Assembly: GCA_030345135.1 (NCBI GenBank)
Contig: CP128386.1
Coordinates: 103,216-167,215, forward strand
Length of the DNA: 64,000 nt
Origin: Chitinophagaceae bacterium DXS
GTDB lineage: Bacteria; Bacteroidota; Bacteroidia; Chitinophagales; Chitinophagaceae
Direction: 5' to 3'
Shown: positions 35,123 to 42,308 of the stretch, piece after piece
Layout: each line of letters starts with the position of its first letter
Position numbering within the stretch: position 1 is the stretch's first letter
Program-made: the position numbers and the translations under genes
The notes under the pieces: generated by a model
Seen by the model: only the letters and a program-made list of their open reading frames with translations
Databases searched by the model: none
Told to the model about the DNA's origin: nothing

Positions 35123-35129
35123 TCTTTTG
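35099..35129 (+). terminator. Rho-independent terminator of the small transcript
   Basis: AAGGCCATC-TTTTAT-GATGGCCTT, a perfect 9-bp stem, is followed by TCTTTTG on the plus strand. Confidence 0.8.
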
Positions 35130-35260
35130 TACACCATGTATGGCATTGATCTGTGAAGCTTTAAAGTAGATGTGGTTTTGGTTGTGGCCGGTAAAACGAG
35201 CAATACACAGCCAGCACCGGTATAGAAAGCGAAATGCATTGATTACGGGTGATATATCGG

Positions 35261-37579
35261 TCATTTAAGATCAACTTCAACTTTATTAATGGTTCCGTTG
35301 AATTTAAATGGAGGTTTGTATGCCGGAGTTACCGGCTGGCCGCTGTCTTCTCCTATTCCAAATGTATCAACACCAAAACGGGCAAACACAGTTGCTTTCA
35401 TTTTGCCTTGTGCTACACTTTTACCGTTAACTTTCAGATTCAATTGAGCGCCCTTGCCCATCCCGCCTCCGTCATAGTTAAAATCTAATTCAACAGTTGC
35501 ATTGCCGGGAACAATTACGCTGGCTGCTTTCAAAACAGTATGTGAGCCATAATAGTTATAGTCAAATACTGGAACACCGTTTTTTAGATACAAAGTTACT
35601 CCCGACGAAACGCCACCAGCAGCGAGGATTACACCATTTGTGCCAGCCCCTTTAGTCTTAATATCTGCAGTGATCGACCAACTTCGGTTTTTAATTGATG
35701 GCGATGCTGTTTCTGGCAGTCTTGTAGCTCCTGCGTAGTAAACAAAATGCGTTGCTGCCGGATCAAACCCGGGCGGTGGGGGCTTGGGCACCAAAGCTCT
35801 GGCAACACCTCTGTCATCAAGTGGGTATACATGATAATTCTCGGCAGCAGCGTCAAATTTCTTTTTCATTTCTTCAAGCTTTTCCGGCATTTGTGCCGCA
35901 AGGTCATTTGCTTCCGAAAAGTCTTTGTCAAGATTGTATAGCTCCCATTTATCACTATCCCAGTTACCGGGAGCAAGATCCTGACGCCAGGGTAATGTAT
36001 GTTGTGCATCTGCTTTCCAGCCATCTGCATAGATTGACCGGTTGCTTAAAATTTCGAAATACTGTTCAGATCTACCCGCATATGAAGGATCTGTAAAACT
36101 TGCCAAAAAAGATTTGCCTGCAAGTGGCAGTTGTTTAATGCCACTTACATAGTCCGGCATTGTTACATGAGCCGCCTCATAAACGGTTGGAGCAATATCG
36201 ACAAGATGCAAAAATGGCTCTCTGCATTTGTCGTCGTGTTTTATTTTTGCAGGCCAGCTAATCACCATTGGATTACGGGAACCGCCCAGGTGTGAGGCAA
36301 CTTGTTTAACCCATTGAAAGGGTGTATTCCCCGCCCAGGCCCAGCCTACAGGATAATGAGGTTCTGTTTCGGGCCCGCCCAACTTGTCTATGTCTTTAAG
36401 AATGTCGTCTATACTTGCATTCATTCCCGCGAGATTTTTGATTTCATCGAGTGTGCCGTCCGGGCCTCCTTCCGAAGAAGCGCCATTGTCTCCAACAATG
36501 AATATTACGAGTGTGTTATCTGCGTCGGGTAATTTTTTTATTGCATCAAGTAAACGGCCAACCTCATGATCTGTAAAAGCGAAGTATCCGGCATAATTTT
36601 CAAAGAGAGCATTATAGACTTTCTTTTGTTTGTCATTTAAACTATCCCATGCAGGAACCCATTCTGGACGTGGTGTTAGTTTTGTATCAGATGGAATAAT
36701 ACCCATTCGCTTCTGATTTTCAAAGACAATTTCCCTGTATTTTTCCCAGCCCATATCGAATTTTCCCTTGAACTTATCACGCCATTCCTTAGTCACGTGA
36801 TGTGGCGCGTGCATGGCCCCGGGTGCGAAGTACATGAAGAACGGTTTATTTGGAGAAACAGACTTGGAGTATTGCATCCGGGCTATTGCGCGGTCGGTCA
36901 TATCAGTCAACAAATGGTAGCCTTGCTGTGGAGATTTATTTGGTTCGACAGGAGTTGTATTTTCAAAAATTACCGGATAATACTGGTGGGCTTCACCAGC
37001 GTTAAATCCATAGAAATAGTCAAATCCCATGCCTGTTGGCCAGCGATCAAACGGACCAGCTACACTGGTTTCCCAATCGGGAGTGTTGTGATTTTTTCCA
37101 AACCACCAGGTTGAATAGCCATTGTCCCGCAATACCTCGCCCATTGTTGCAGTGGTCCGCGGGATCATCGTTGTATAGCTCGGAAAGCCTGTCGCCCATT
37201 CCATTAGAAAACCATTACCTGCATCGTGATGATTTCTTCCGGTTAACAACGCCGCCCGCGATGGACCGCAAATCGCTGTAGTATGAAAACGGTTATACTT
37301 CAGACCTTCAGATGCAAGCTTATCAAGATTGGGAGTTGGGATCAACCCTCCGAAAGTTGAAGTCTGGCCGAATCCAACATCATCAAGTAAAATGATCACG
37401 ATATTAGGAGCATCTTTAGCTGCTGTTGGAATTTCAGGCCATGCAGGTGTGGACTCTTTGTATGTTTTGCCAATTTTGCCCTGGAAAGGAGGCTCTGGCT
37501 TGGGAAGACTATTTTGTGCATAACTCCAGGCTGTGAAGCAAAAGAAAATAGCAGGCAAGAATCTTTGAACTGTGGTCAT
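35261..37579 (-). CDS. Secreted arylsulfatase (formylglycine-dependent, family S1)
   Basis: A 772-residue sulfatase with a cleavable signal peptide ([17 protein letters not shown]), acting in the periplasm or outside the cell on sulfate esters. Metal ligands in [13 protein letters not shown] (D66, D67), the modification motif C104-G-P-S-R in [15 protein letters not shown] (Cys to be converted to formylglycine), and [10 protein letters not shown] are present. The last 150 residues form a beta-sandwich-like domain (from [13 protein letters not shown]). The length is greater than in small sulfatases and close to the 770-residue Pseudomonas-type proteins with PEPPF near the start. A maturase gene is not in the window. 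It is monocistronic, opposite to icd, and lies between two copies of a 46-bp repeat. Confidence 0.94.
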   Translation of the reverse strand: MTTVQRFLPAIFFCFTAWSYAQNSLPKPEPPFQGKIGKTYKESTPAWPEIPTAAKDAPNIVIILLDDVGFGQTSTFGGLIPTPNLDKLASEGLKYNRFHTTAICGPSRAALLTGRNHHDAGNGFLMEWATGFPSYTTMIPRTTATMGEVLRDNGYSTWWFGKNHNTPDWETSVAGPFDRWPTGMGFDYFYGFNAGEAHQYYPVIFENTTPVEPNKSPQQGYHLLTDMTDRAIARMQYSKSVSPNKPFFMYFAPGAMHAPHHVTKEWRDKFKGKFDMGWEKYREIVFENQKRMGIIPSDTKLTPRPEWVPAWDSLNDKQKKVYNALFENYAGYFAFTDHEVGRLLDAIKKLPDADNTLVIFIVGDNGASSEGGPDGTLDEIKNLAGMNASIDDILKDIDKLGGPETEPHYPVGWAWAGNTPFQWVKQVASHLGGSRNPMVISWPAKIKHDDKCREPFLHLVDIAPTVYEAAHVTMPDYVSGIKQLPLAGKSFLASFTDPSYAGRSEQYFEILSNRSIYADGWKADAQHTLPWRQDLAPGNWDSDKWELYNLDKDFSEANDLAAQMPEKLEEMKKKFDAAAENYHVYPLDDRGVARALVPKPPPPGFDPAATHFVYYAGATRLPETASPSIKNRSWSITADIKTKGAGTNGVILAAGGVSSGVTLYLKNGVPVFDYNYYGSHTVLKAASVIVPGNATVELDFNYDGGGMGKGAQLNLKVNGKSVAQGKMKATVFARFGVDTFGIGEDSGQPVTPAYKPPFKFNGTINKVEVDLK

Positions 37580-37939
37580 ATTTTCCCTTTTTGTTAATTG
37601 TGATAGTCTAATTCAAAACAGTTTGTAGTTGAAATAGTTCACTTAAGGGAGCTTATCGGGAAGCTTTTGAATGCCTGTTTCTTTTGCAATAATGAAATAA
37701 AATGTCACCTAATGCTGGCGATACTGTTTACAAATCCAATCTTTCTTGAGTATTATTGAATGATCATTTATTCCCCACTTAAAATAACCGAAGGCCATCT
37801 TTTATGATGGCCTTCTTCGTTGGTTGCGTTCAATATGTATTTGCTTAAATTAACCCGCTTATATCTTTAGATTTTGAGAACATTGTTGTCGCCAGACAGT
37901 AAAGCTGATAGCTAATAGCTGACAGCTGACAGCTATTAG
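37580..37939. other. Gap upstream of the sulfatase and downstream of TolC
   Basis: It holds the right copy of the direct repeat (37757-37814) and AGCTGATAGCTAATAGCTGA words (37903-37940) abutting the TolC stop. No gene is seen, and no sulfatase promoter was recognised on the minus strand. Confidence 0.6.
37757..37814. repeat. Direct repeat flanking the sulfatase gene, right copy
   Basis: Matches 35065-35122 with two mismatches (46 identical bases at the right). It includes the same 9-bp hairpin (37791-37814), followed here by CTTCGTTGG, so it lacks the T-rich tail of the left copy. Confidence 0.95.
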
Positions 37940-39370
37940 CTACCACAGCGGTCTTCCCTGGTAATAATCCAATATTTTGGTACGCAACACAAAATCATAA
38001 CGCGCAACAATCAGGTTTACGTTGGATCTGTCGAAGTTGTTTTTTGCAACAAGATAATCTACAGAGTTAATCGCACCGGCATTGAACCTCACTTCAGCAA
38101 TTCTGAAGGATTCTTTATACGCATCTACCTGTTCAGACAGGGCTTTATATCTTTTCTCTGCAGAAGTCATGTTAACATAAGCCTGCTCAACATTTTGCTG
38201 TAACTGCGTACGGGTTGATGAAGCAACTACTTCCGCGTCTTTCTGCTGGATCTTTGCAACACGGATCTTCGTTCTTGTTTGAAAAGCATTCAGGATGGGA
38301 ATTCTTAAGCCAAGAGAGAAATAAGTGTTCCTGTTATTTTTAAACTGATCACCAAATGGGATTTTGTGACTTGCATAATCATTTTGCGGATCCCATACCG
38401 GAACTTTGGTGCCGTTAGCTTCAACATAAGATCCATTGTCGACATAGGTTGTATTGATTAACTCCTGTGTTGTAGCCGCAGTGGAGTAGTTAGATCCTAT
38501 TCCTCCGCTAAGCACAAGAGCAGGATATTGCTGTCCCTTTGCCACCTTAACGCCATATACTGCGCTTTTTTGTCTCAGGTCCACGGCTTTGATAATTGCA
38601 AGGTTTGCTGCAGCTGTTTTGTAAATGTTTTCGGTGCTGCTGTCATACACAAAGTTGATCTGATCCAATGTTAAGCGCTCAACATCTATATCCTTTGAGT
38701 AATTAACATTGAGCAGTTGAGCAAGGCTCAGGCGTGCACTTTCCATGTTATTCATGTTGTTTACCACGCTAACATTATCGTTGGCAAGCTGTCCTTTCAA
38801 GTCATACAGATCACTTGGTGTGATAGCGCCATCTTTATTTAAAATATCAAGACGCTCAACTTGCTTTTTCGAAACTTCTACCTGGTTTTTCGAAACCTCA
38901 AGCAAGTCTTCATTGCTAAGTAAAGTAAGGTAAGCCAGAATAACATTCAACGTCACATTGTCTTTCTTCTGTTGTTGTTCCATGCCAGATGCTTCAAATG
39001 CCGTACGGTTTTGCTTTATGTTATTCTGGATACTTAAACCGTTAAAAAGGGTGAGGTTACTGGAAAGGCTATAGTTGCCTACGTTAATGTTCTGATCAAT
39101 ATAAGTGTTTGTATAAGGGTTAATATTTCTACCCTGGTTGGCACCCTGGGAAAGATTTGCATTCAGGTCAGGTAACAAATTTGCACGTGCCTGCTGCCAG
39201 TAAGCTTTCGCACTTTCCGTTTGCAGGGTTGCACGTTGTACGTCAAGGTTGTTTTTTATTGCTAATTGAATGCATTCCTTCAAAGACATTTTTGTTGATG
39301 TCTGAGCAAATGAAATTCCTGCAACAGCCATACAGGAAACCGAGAGTACTATTTTCTTGAGAGCGTTCAT
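37940..39370 (-). CDS. TolC-family outer-membrane efflux channel
   Basis: A 476-residue outer-membrane factor that forms the trimeric exit duct of efflux systems. The signal peptide KKIVLSVSCMAVAGISFAQ is followed by two OEP repeats with long helices (SLKECIQLAIKNNLDVQRA; ESARLSLAQLLNVNYS; EVRFNAGAINSVDYLVAKNN). I start it at MNALKKIV (39370), where the signal peptide begins; upstream codons would be polar. The ATPase gene ends 112 bp upstream on the same strand, so they are probably co-transcribed from the sigma-54-like promoter at 40173. It is the only TolC in the window and is the likely partner of the adaptor at 13774. Confidence 0.94.
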   Translation of the reverse strand: MNALKKIVLSVSCMAVAGISFAQTSTKMSLKECIQLAIKNNLDVQRATLQTESAKAYWQQARANLLPDLNANLSQGANQGRNINPYTNTYIDQNINVGNYSLSSNLTLFNGLSIQNNIKQNRTAFEASGMEQQQKKDNVTLNVILAYLTLLSNEDLLEVSKNQVEVSKKQVERLDILNKDGAITPSDLYDLKGQLANDNVSVVNNMNNMESARLSLAQLLNVNYSKDIDVERLTLDQINFVYDSSTENIYKTAAANLAIIKAVDLRQKSAVYGVKVAKGQQYPALVLSGGIGSNYSTAATTQELINTTYVDNGSYVEANGTKVPVWDPQNDYASHKIPFGDQFKNNRNTYFSLGLRIPILNAFQTRTKIRVAKIQQKDAEVVASSTRTQLQQNVEQAYVNMTSAEKRYKALSEQVDAYKESFRIAEVRFNAGAINSVDYLVAKNNFDRSNVNLIVARYDFVLRTKILDYYQGRPLW

Positions 39371-39482
39371 ACTTTTTTGATTGTGCTGCCGGTCAGCGAA
39401 ATACGCTGCAGCCGGGCCATAGAAAATGTTATTGGCGCGTAACGGACAAACCAACTTTTAAAACGAAACTTTTTAAGGAATG

Positions 39483-40154
39483 CTAAGCAACCTTTCCGTC
39501 AAGCAGATTAATTATACGGGAACCATATTCAGCATTCTTTTCCGAGTGTGTAACCTGTATTATGGTTACTTTATCTTCCTCGTTTAATTTTTTAAAGAGT
39601 TCCATTATTTCAATGCCCTGTTTGGAGTTGAGATTGCCGGTAGGTTCATCAGCCAGAATTAGTTTCGGCTTAGCCACCAGCGCCCTGGCAATGCCAACCA
39701 GTTGCTGTTGTCCGCCCGAAAGTTGTGTAGGGAAAAGATCCTTCTTGCCAACAATATTAAACCTGTCAAGAATATCTGCAACCACCGCCTTGCGTTCAGC
39801 AGTTTTCATGTTTTGATAGATCAGTGGCGTTTCAATATTTTCATATACAGTCAGTTCATCTATCAGGTGATAAGCCTGGAAAACAAAACCGATATATTGC
39901 TTATATAACTGTGATCTGTGTTTTTCCTTAAGGTTGTGAACTGCTTCACCCATAAAGTAATGATATCCTTCAGATGGTTCATCCAGCATCCCGAGAATGT
40001 TCAGCAAGGTAGATTTGCCTGATCCGGAAGGCCCCATAATTGAAACAAATTCACCTTCGTCAATGTCCAGGTTAATTCCATTAAGGATAAGTGTCTTAGC
40101 TCCGCCAACGTTTACGGCCTTTGAAATATTCTTAAGTTCGATCATATTGGTCAT
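39483..40154 (-). CDS. ABC transporter ATPase (MacB/LolD type), second copy
   Basis: A 223-residue ATPase with Walker A GPSGSGKST (41-49), Q-loop VFQAYHLI, Walker B LILADEPTGNLNS and switch H in IQVTHSEKNA. The signature region reads LSGGQQQLVGIARAL, where the family and the ATPase at 15557 have QQQRVAVARA or QQQRVAIARA: the Arg after QQQ is Leu and the following Ala is Gly. The core LSGGQ is intact, so activity is likely. It precedes TolC in one operon and should energise permeases encoded elsewhere, such as those at 42309, 46594 and 49414. The start could also be the ATG three codons later. Confidence 0.93.
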   Translation of the reverse strand: MTNMIELKNISKAVNVGGAKTLILNGINLDIDEGEFVSIMGPSGSGKSTLLNILGMLDEPSEGYHYFMGEAVHNLKEKHRSQLYKQYIGFVFQAYHLIDELTVYENIETPLIYQNMKTAERKAVVADILDRFNIVGKKDLFPTQLSGGQQQLVGIARALVAKPKLILADEPTGNLNSKQGIEIMELFKKLNEEDKVTIIQVTHSEKNAEYGSRIINLLDGKVA

Positions 40155-40172
40155 AATTGTACTTCTTTGGTT

Positions 40173-40188
40173 GATAAATACATGCCAA
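40173..40188 (-). promoter_or_regulatory. Sigma-54-like element before the ATPase-TolC operon
   Basis: On the minus strand TTGGCATGTATTTATC keeps the minus-24 TTGGCAT but has a poor minus-12 (TATC instead of TTGC). Its GG lies 53 bp from the motif pair at 40239-40280, matching the spacing at three other loci. Confidence 0.45.
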
Positions 40189-40238
40189 GATATTTAATTG
40201 CTGAATAACAACCACTTATGATTTTTTACTACCCCTGG

Positions 40239-40280
40239 GTGTTCGGTTTTAATACACTTTTTGTACTGTTTTGATACAAG
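40239..40280. promoter_or_regulatory. Putative activator-binding motif pair (site C)
   Basis: GTGTTCGGTTTTAATACAC (40239-40257) and GTACTGTTTTGATACAAG (40263-40280) are two direct copies 24 bp apart, 85 bp upstream of the ATPase gene. They resemble the motifs at 13538, 44839 and 51992. Confidence 0.6.
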
Positions 40281-40304
40281 CGTTTCTAATTGAAAATTGA
40301 AAGT

Positions 40305-40337
40305 TCCTGCCCGACTGAACGTCGTTCGGGCGGGGAC
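40305..40337. repeat. GC-rich hairpin, relative of 5112-5143
   Basis: CCCGACTGAACG-T-CGTTCGGGCGGG shares the CGAACG/CGTTCGGGCGGG arms with the hairpin at 5112. TCAATTTTCAAC-type words surround it. Confidence 0.6.
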
Positions 40338-40613
40338 AATTGAAAATGAGGGCGGTTGGCAGGGAAGCTTTCTAAAGTACGAGCTACGAAGTACGAAGTA
40401 CTCAATTTTGAGCCTGCTCTGTTTTGTCAAGACTGAAGGTTTTTGTCAAAAGGTCAAAATAAAAACACCCCGAGAAACGGGCGCTTATGGATTTCTTACT
40501 TTTTAAAATCCAACCAAAATTGCTATGTTTTAGAATTTCAAGTTGTTCGTAATAAACTGACATCTTCGCTTCGGATCATTGTCCATTGTCCACTGTCAAT
40601 TTTCAATTGAGCC

Positions 40614-40650
40614 AAATCTGTCCTACACTTCAAAAGTGTAGGACAGATTT
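40614..40650. repeat. Perfect 17-bp inverted repeat with 3-nt loop
   Basis: AAATCTGTCCTACACTT - CAA - AAGTGTAGGACAGATTT is a flawless hairpin between the two duplicated blocks. Without a T-tract it is an unusual terminator; it could be a protein or RNA-processing site or a small mobile repeat. Confidence 0.9.
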
Positions 40651-40681
40651 GTCACACAGCCAGCATGCTCACCTCAGGAAC

Positions 40682-40708
40682 CAAAAAGCGCCCGGGGAAC
40701 CGGGCGCT
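40682..40708 (-). terminator. Rho-independent terminator of the DUF4097 gene
   Basis: AGCGCCCGG-TTCC-CCGGGCGCT followed by TTTTGG on the minus strand, about 130 bp after the DUF4097 stop. A decayed copy lies at about 40461-40485. Confidence 0.75.
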
Positions 40709-40840
40709 CTATGGATTTCTGACTTTTTTAAAATCCAACCAAAACTGCTATGTTTTAGAATCTTAATTCGTTCTTACAAGTGAAAATTGCCATCTCCGCT
40801 CCAGGTTATTGTCAATTGTCAACTGTCAATTGTCCATTAA

Positions 40841-41875
40841 TTAAAGGTTTACCGTAAGTGTTCCACTTCCTGCTTTAACATCCACAGGCACGCCGCCGCC
40901 GTTGATCTTGCCGCTGATATTGTCCTCATCCGTATTTCCGCTGAAGTTGCTGAGTGAGTTTACTTTTACTTTTCTTCCGTGCAATGAAAGATCCAGTCCT
41001 TTGCCTTTAGGCAGGTCAAGCTTGATATTGCCTCCGGAGTTGCTGATCTTTACAAATTTGCCAAGTTGTGTTATTTCAACATCCATAGAGCCGCCACTGG
41101 TTGAAGTAGACAGGCTGCAAGCCATTTCAGAAAGTCTTACGCTTCCTCCGGATGTATGTGCAGACAATTCGCCGGTGATCTTGCTTCCATTAACTGAACC
41201 GCCGCTTGTCGAAGCATCGATTTTGCCATTCAGATCATTCAGCTTTAAAGAGCCCCCTGATGTAGAAAGGCGAATGTTGCCTTTGCAATTGCTGGCATCA
41301 ATACTGCCACCACTTGTAGATAAATCGATGTCGTCCTGTGAGTTACTTAATTTGATGCTGCCGCCGCTGGTTTTTCCGTCAATTTTTCCTGAAATGCCTT
41401 CAACGTTCAGGCTTCCGCCGCTTGTTGCAAAATTTTGTGTGCCGCTAAGGTTAGCCAGTTTAATGCTGCCACCGCTTGTTGCCAGGTCAGTAGACACATT
41501 TTTAGGAACATATACTTTAAAAGAAATGCTGAGAGATTTCTTCCAGTCCATATTTCTTTCCTTTGGTTTTGCAGTAGCCGTCAGGACGTTGTTGCTGAAA
41601 TTGATATTTACTATATAGTCATCTTCCAGTCTTTTCTTTATTTCGTCTTTTGATAATTTATTGAACAATGAATTATTGCCATTTACATACATTTCTATTT
41701 TAGGAGAACTGGAAGCGCCTTCAACAGCAATGCTTCCGCCTGAGGTTTCTACTTTTACTTTTTGTACATCGTTTGTTAATGCCTTCGTCAAATATGGTTC
41801 TTTGTCGTTATTAGATTGAGCTTTAGCGGCTAAGCAACCAACAACTGCCAGGGCTACAAGAAAATGTTTTTTCAT
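40841..41875 (-). CDS. Secreted DUF4097 beta-strand repeat protein
   Basis: A 344-residue exported protein: signal peptide KKHFLVALAVVGCLAAKAQ, then a DUF4097-type (putative adhesin) parallel beta fold. The turn TSGGS recurs nine times, mostly every 15-22 residues, plus a final NSGGN, which points to a beta-solenoid. It should be periplasmic or surface-attached. The molecular role of the family is unproven; members often sit beside anti-sigma or envelope-stress genes. Here it lies inside the export regulon but has no copy of the shared activator motif upstream, so its link to the transporter is positional only. Confidence 0.85.
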   Translation of the reverse strand: MKKHFLVALAVVGCLAAKAQSNNDKEPYLTKALTNDVQKVKVETSGGSIAVEGASSSPKIEMYVNGNNSLFNKLSKDEIKKRLEDDYIVNINFSNNVLTATAKPKERNMDWKKSLSISFKVYVPKNVSTDLATSGGSIKLANLSGTQNFATSGGSLNVEGISGKIDGKTSGGSIKLSNSQDDIDLSTSGGSIDASNCKGNIRLSTSGGSLKLNDLNGKIDASTSGGSVNGSKITGELSAHTSGGSVRLSEMACSLSTSTSGGSMDVEITQLGKFVKISNSGGNIKLDLPKGKGLDLSLHGRKVKVNSLSNFSGNTDEDNISGKINGGGVPVDVKAGSGTLTVNL

Positions 41876-42308
41876 GATAATTATAGTTTTAGTATGATGG
41901 GATTTGCGATACTCTAATACGTTTGGATGAAATGAATGTTACATGGAGTTGGGATTTTTTTTTGAAAACTCAAGATCGTTGCAAGTACGAATTACGAAGT
42001 ACCTAATCTTGAGCTACTTGTTTTTTTAGCAGGCCTTCTGGCATTCACTTCCTTCATCATGGATTTTCAGTTGTTTCAGGTCTTCGTCGAAAAAGCTCTG
42101 TGTAACTCTGTGTCTTCTCCTGTATTTCTCCGTGTAACAATAACTGCTATTAAGTACTATTAACAATTAGTTACCCAGAGAGCATAGAGCAGACACAGAT
42201 CCCACTGAGCGTATGCTTACATGCAAATCTATCATTGGCATATAAGGAGAAGTCTTCTTCATTTTCAATTTTCAACTTTCAATTTTCAATTGAAAATGAA
42301 AATGAAAA
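41876..42308. repeat. Gap with CTCTGTGTAA and TCAATTTTCAAC repeats
   Basis: No gene is seen. It holds CTCTGTGTAACTCTGTGTCT words (42097-42140), the reverse complement of the family at 3570-3610, and TTCAATTTTCAACTTTCAAT words (42260-42305) that end next to the permease stop at 42309. No sigma-54-like element or activator motif was found for the DUF4097 gene. Confidence 0.7.

Larger units (their letters stand above)
34915..35129 (+). ncRNA. Candidate small RNA or small-protein transcript between icd and the sulfatase
   Basis: The stretch has a TATATTTG box at its 5' side and a strong terminator hairpin at its 3' end, so it behaves like an independent short gene. Possible long-range pairing exists (AGATAAA with TTTATCT near the ends; ATCCTAT with ATAGGAT; CATAG with CTATG). 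It also contains a 27-codon ORF at 34945-35028. I cannot assign a family; 6S-like RNA is one hypothesis, not a call. The last 58 bases are duplicated beyond the sulfatase gene. Confidence 0.4.
40440..40840. repeat. Tandemly duplicated terminator region
   Basis: A block of about 150 bp occurs twice (about 40460-40610 and 40680-40840): a GGGCGC hairpin, then ATGGATTTCT, AAAATCCAACCAAAA, TGCTATGTTTTAGAAT and TCAATTGTCAAC words. Only the copy nearer the DUF4097 gene keeps a perfect hairpin. No gene is seen. Confidence 0.85.

Noticed and set aside
34875-35129. tRNA, tmRNA, RNase P or SRP RNA between icd and the sulfatase
   Set aside because: None of the characteristic conserved sequences is present; only a generic small-RNA candidate can be supported.
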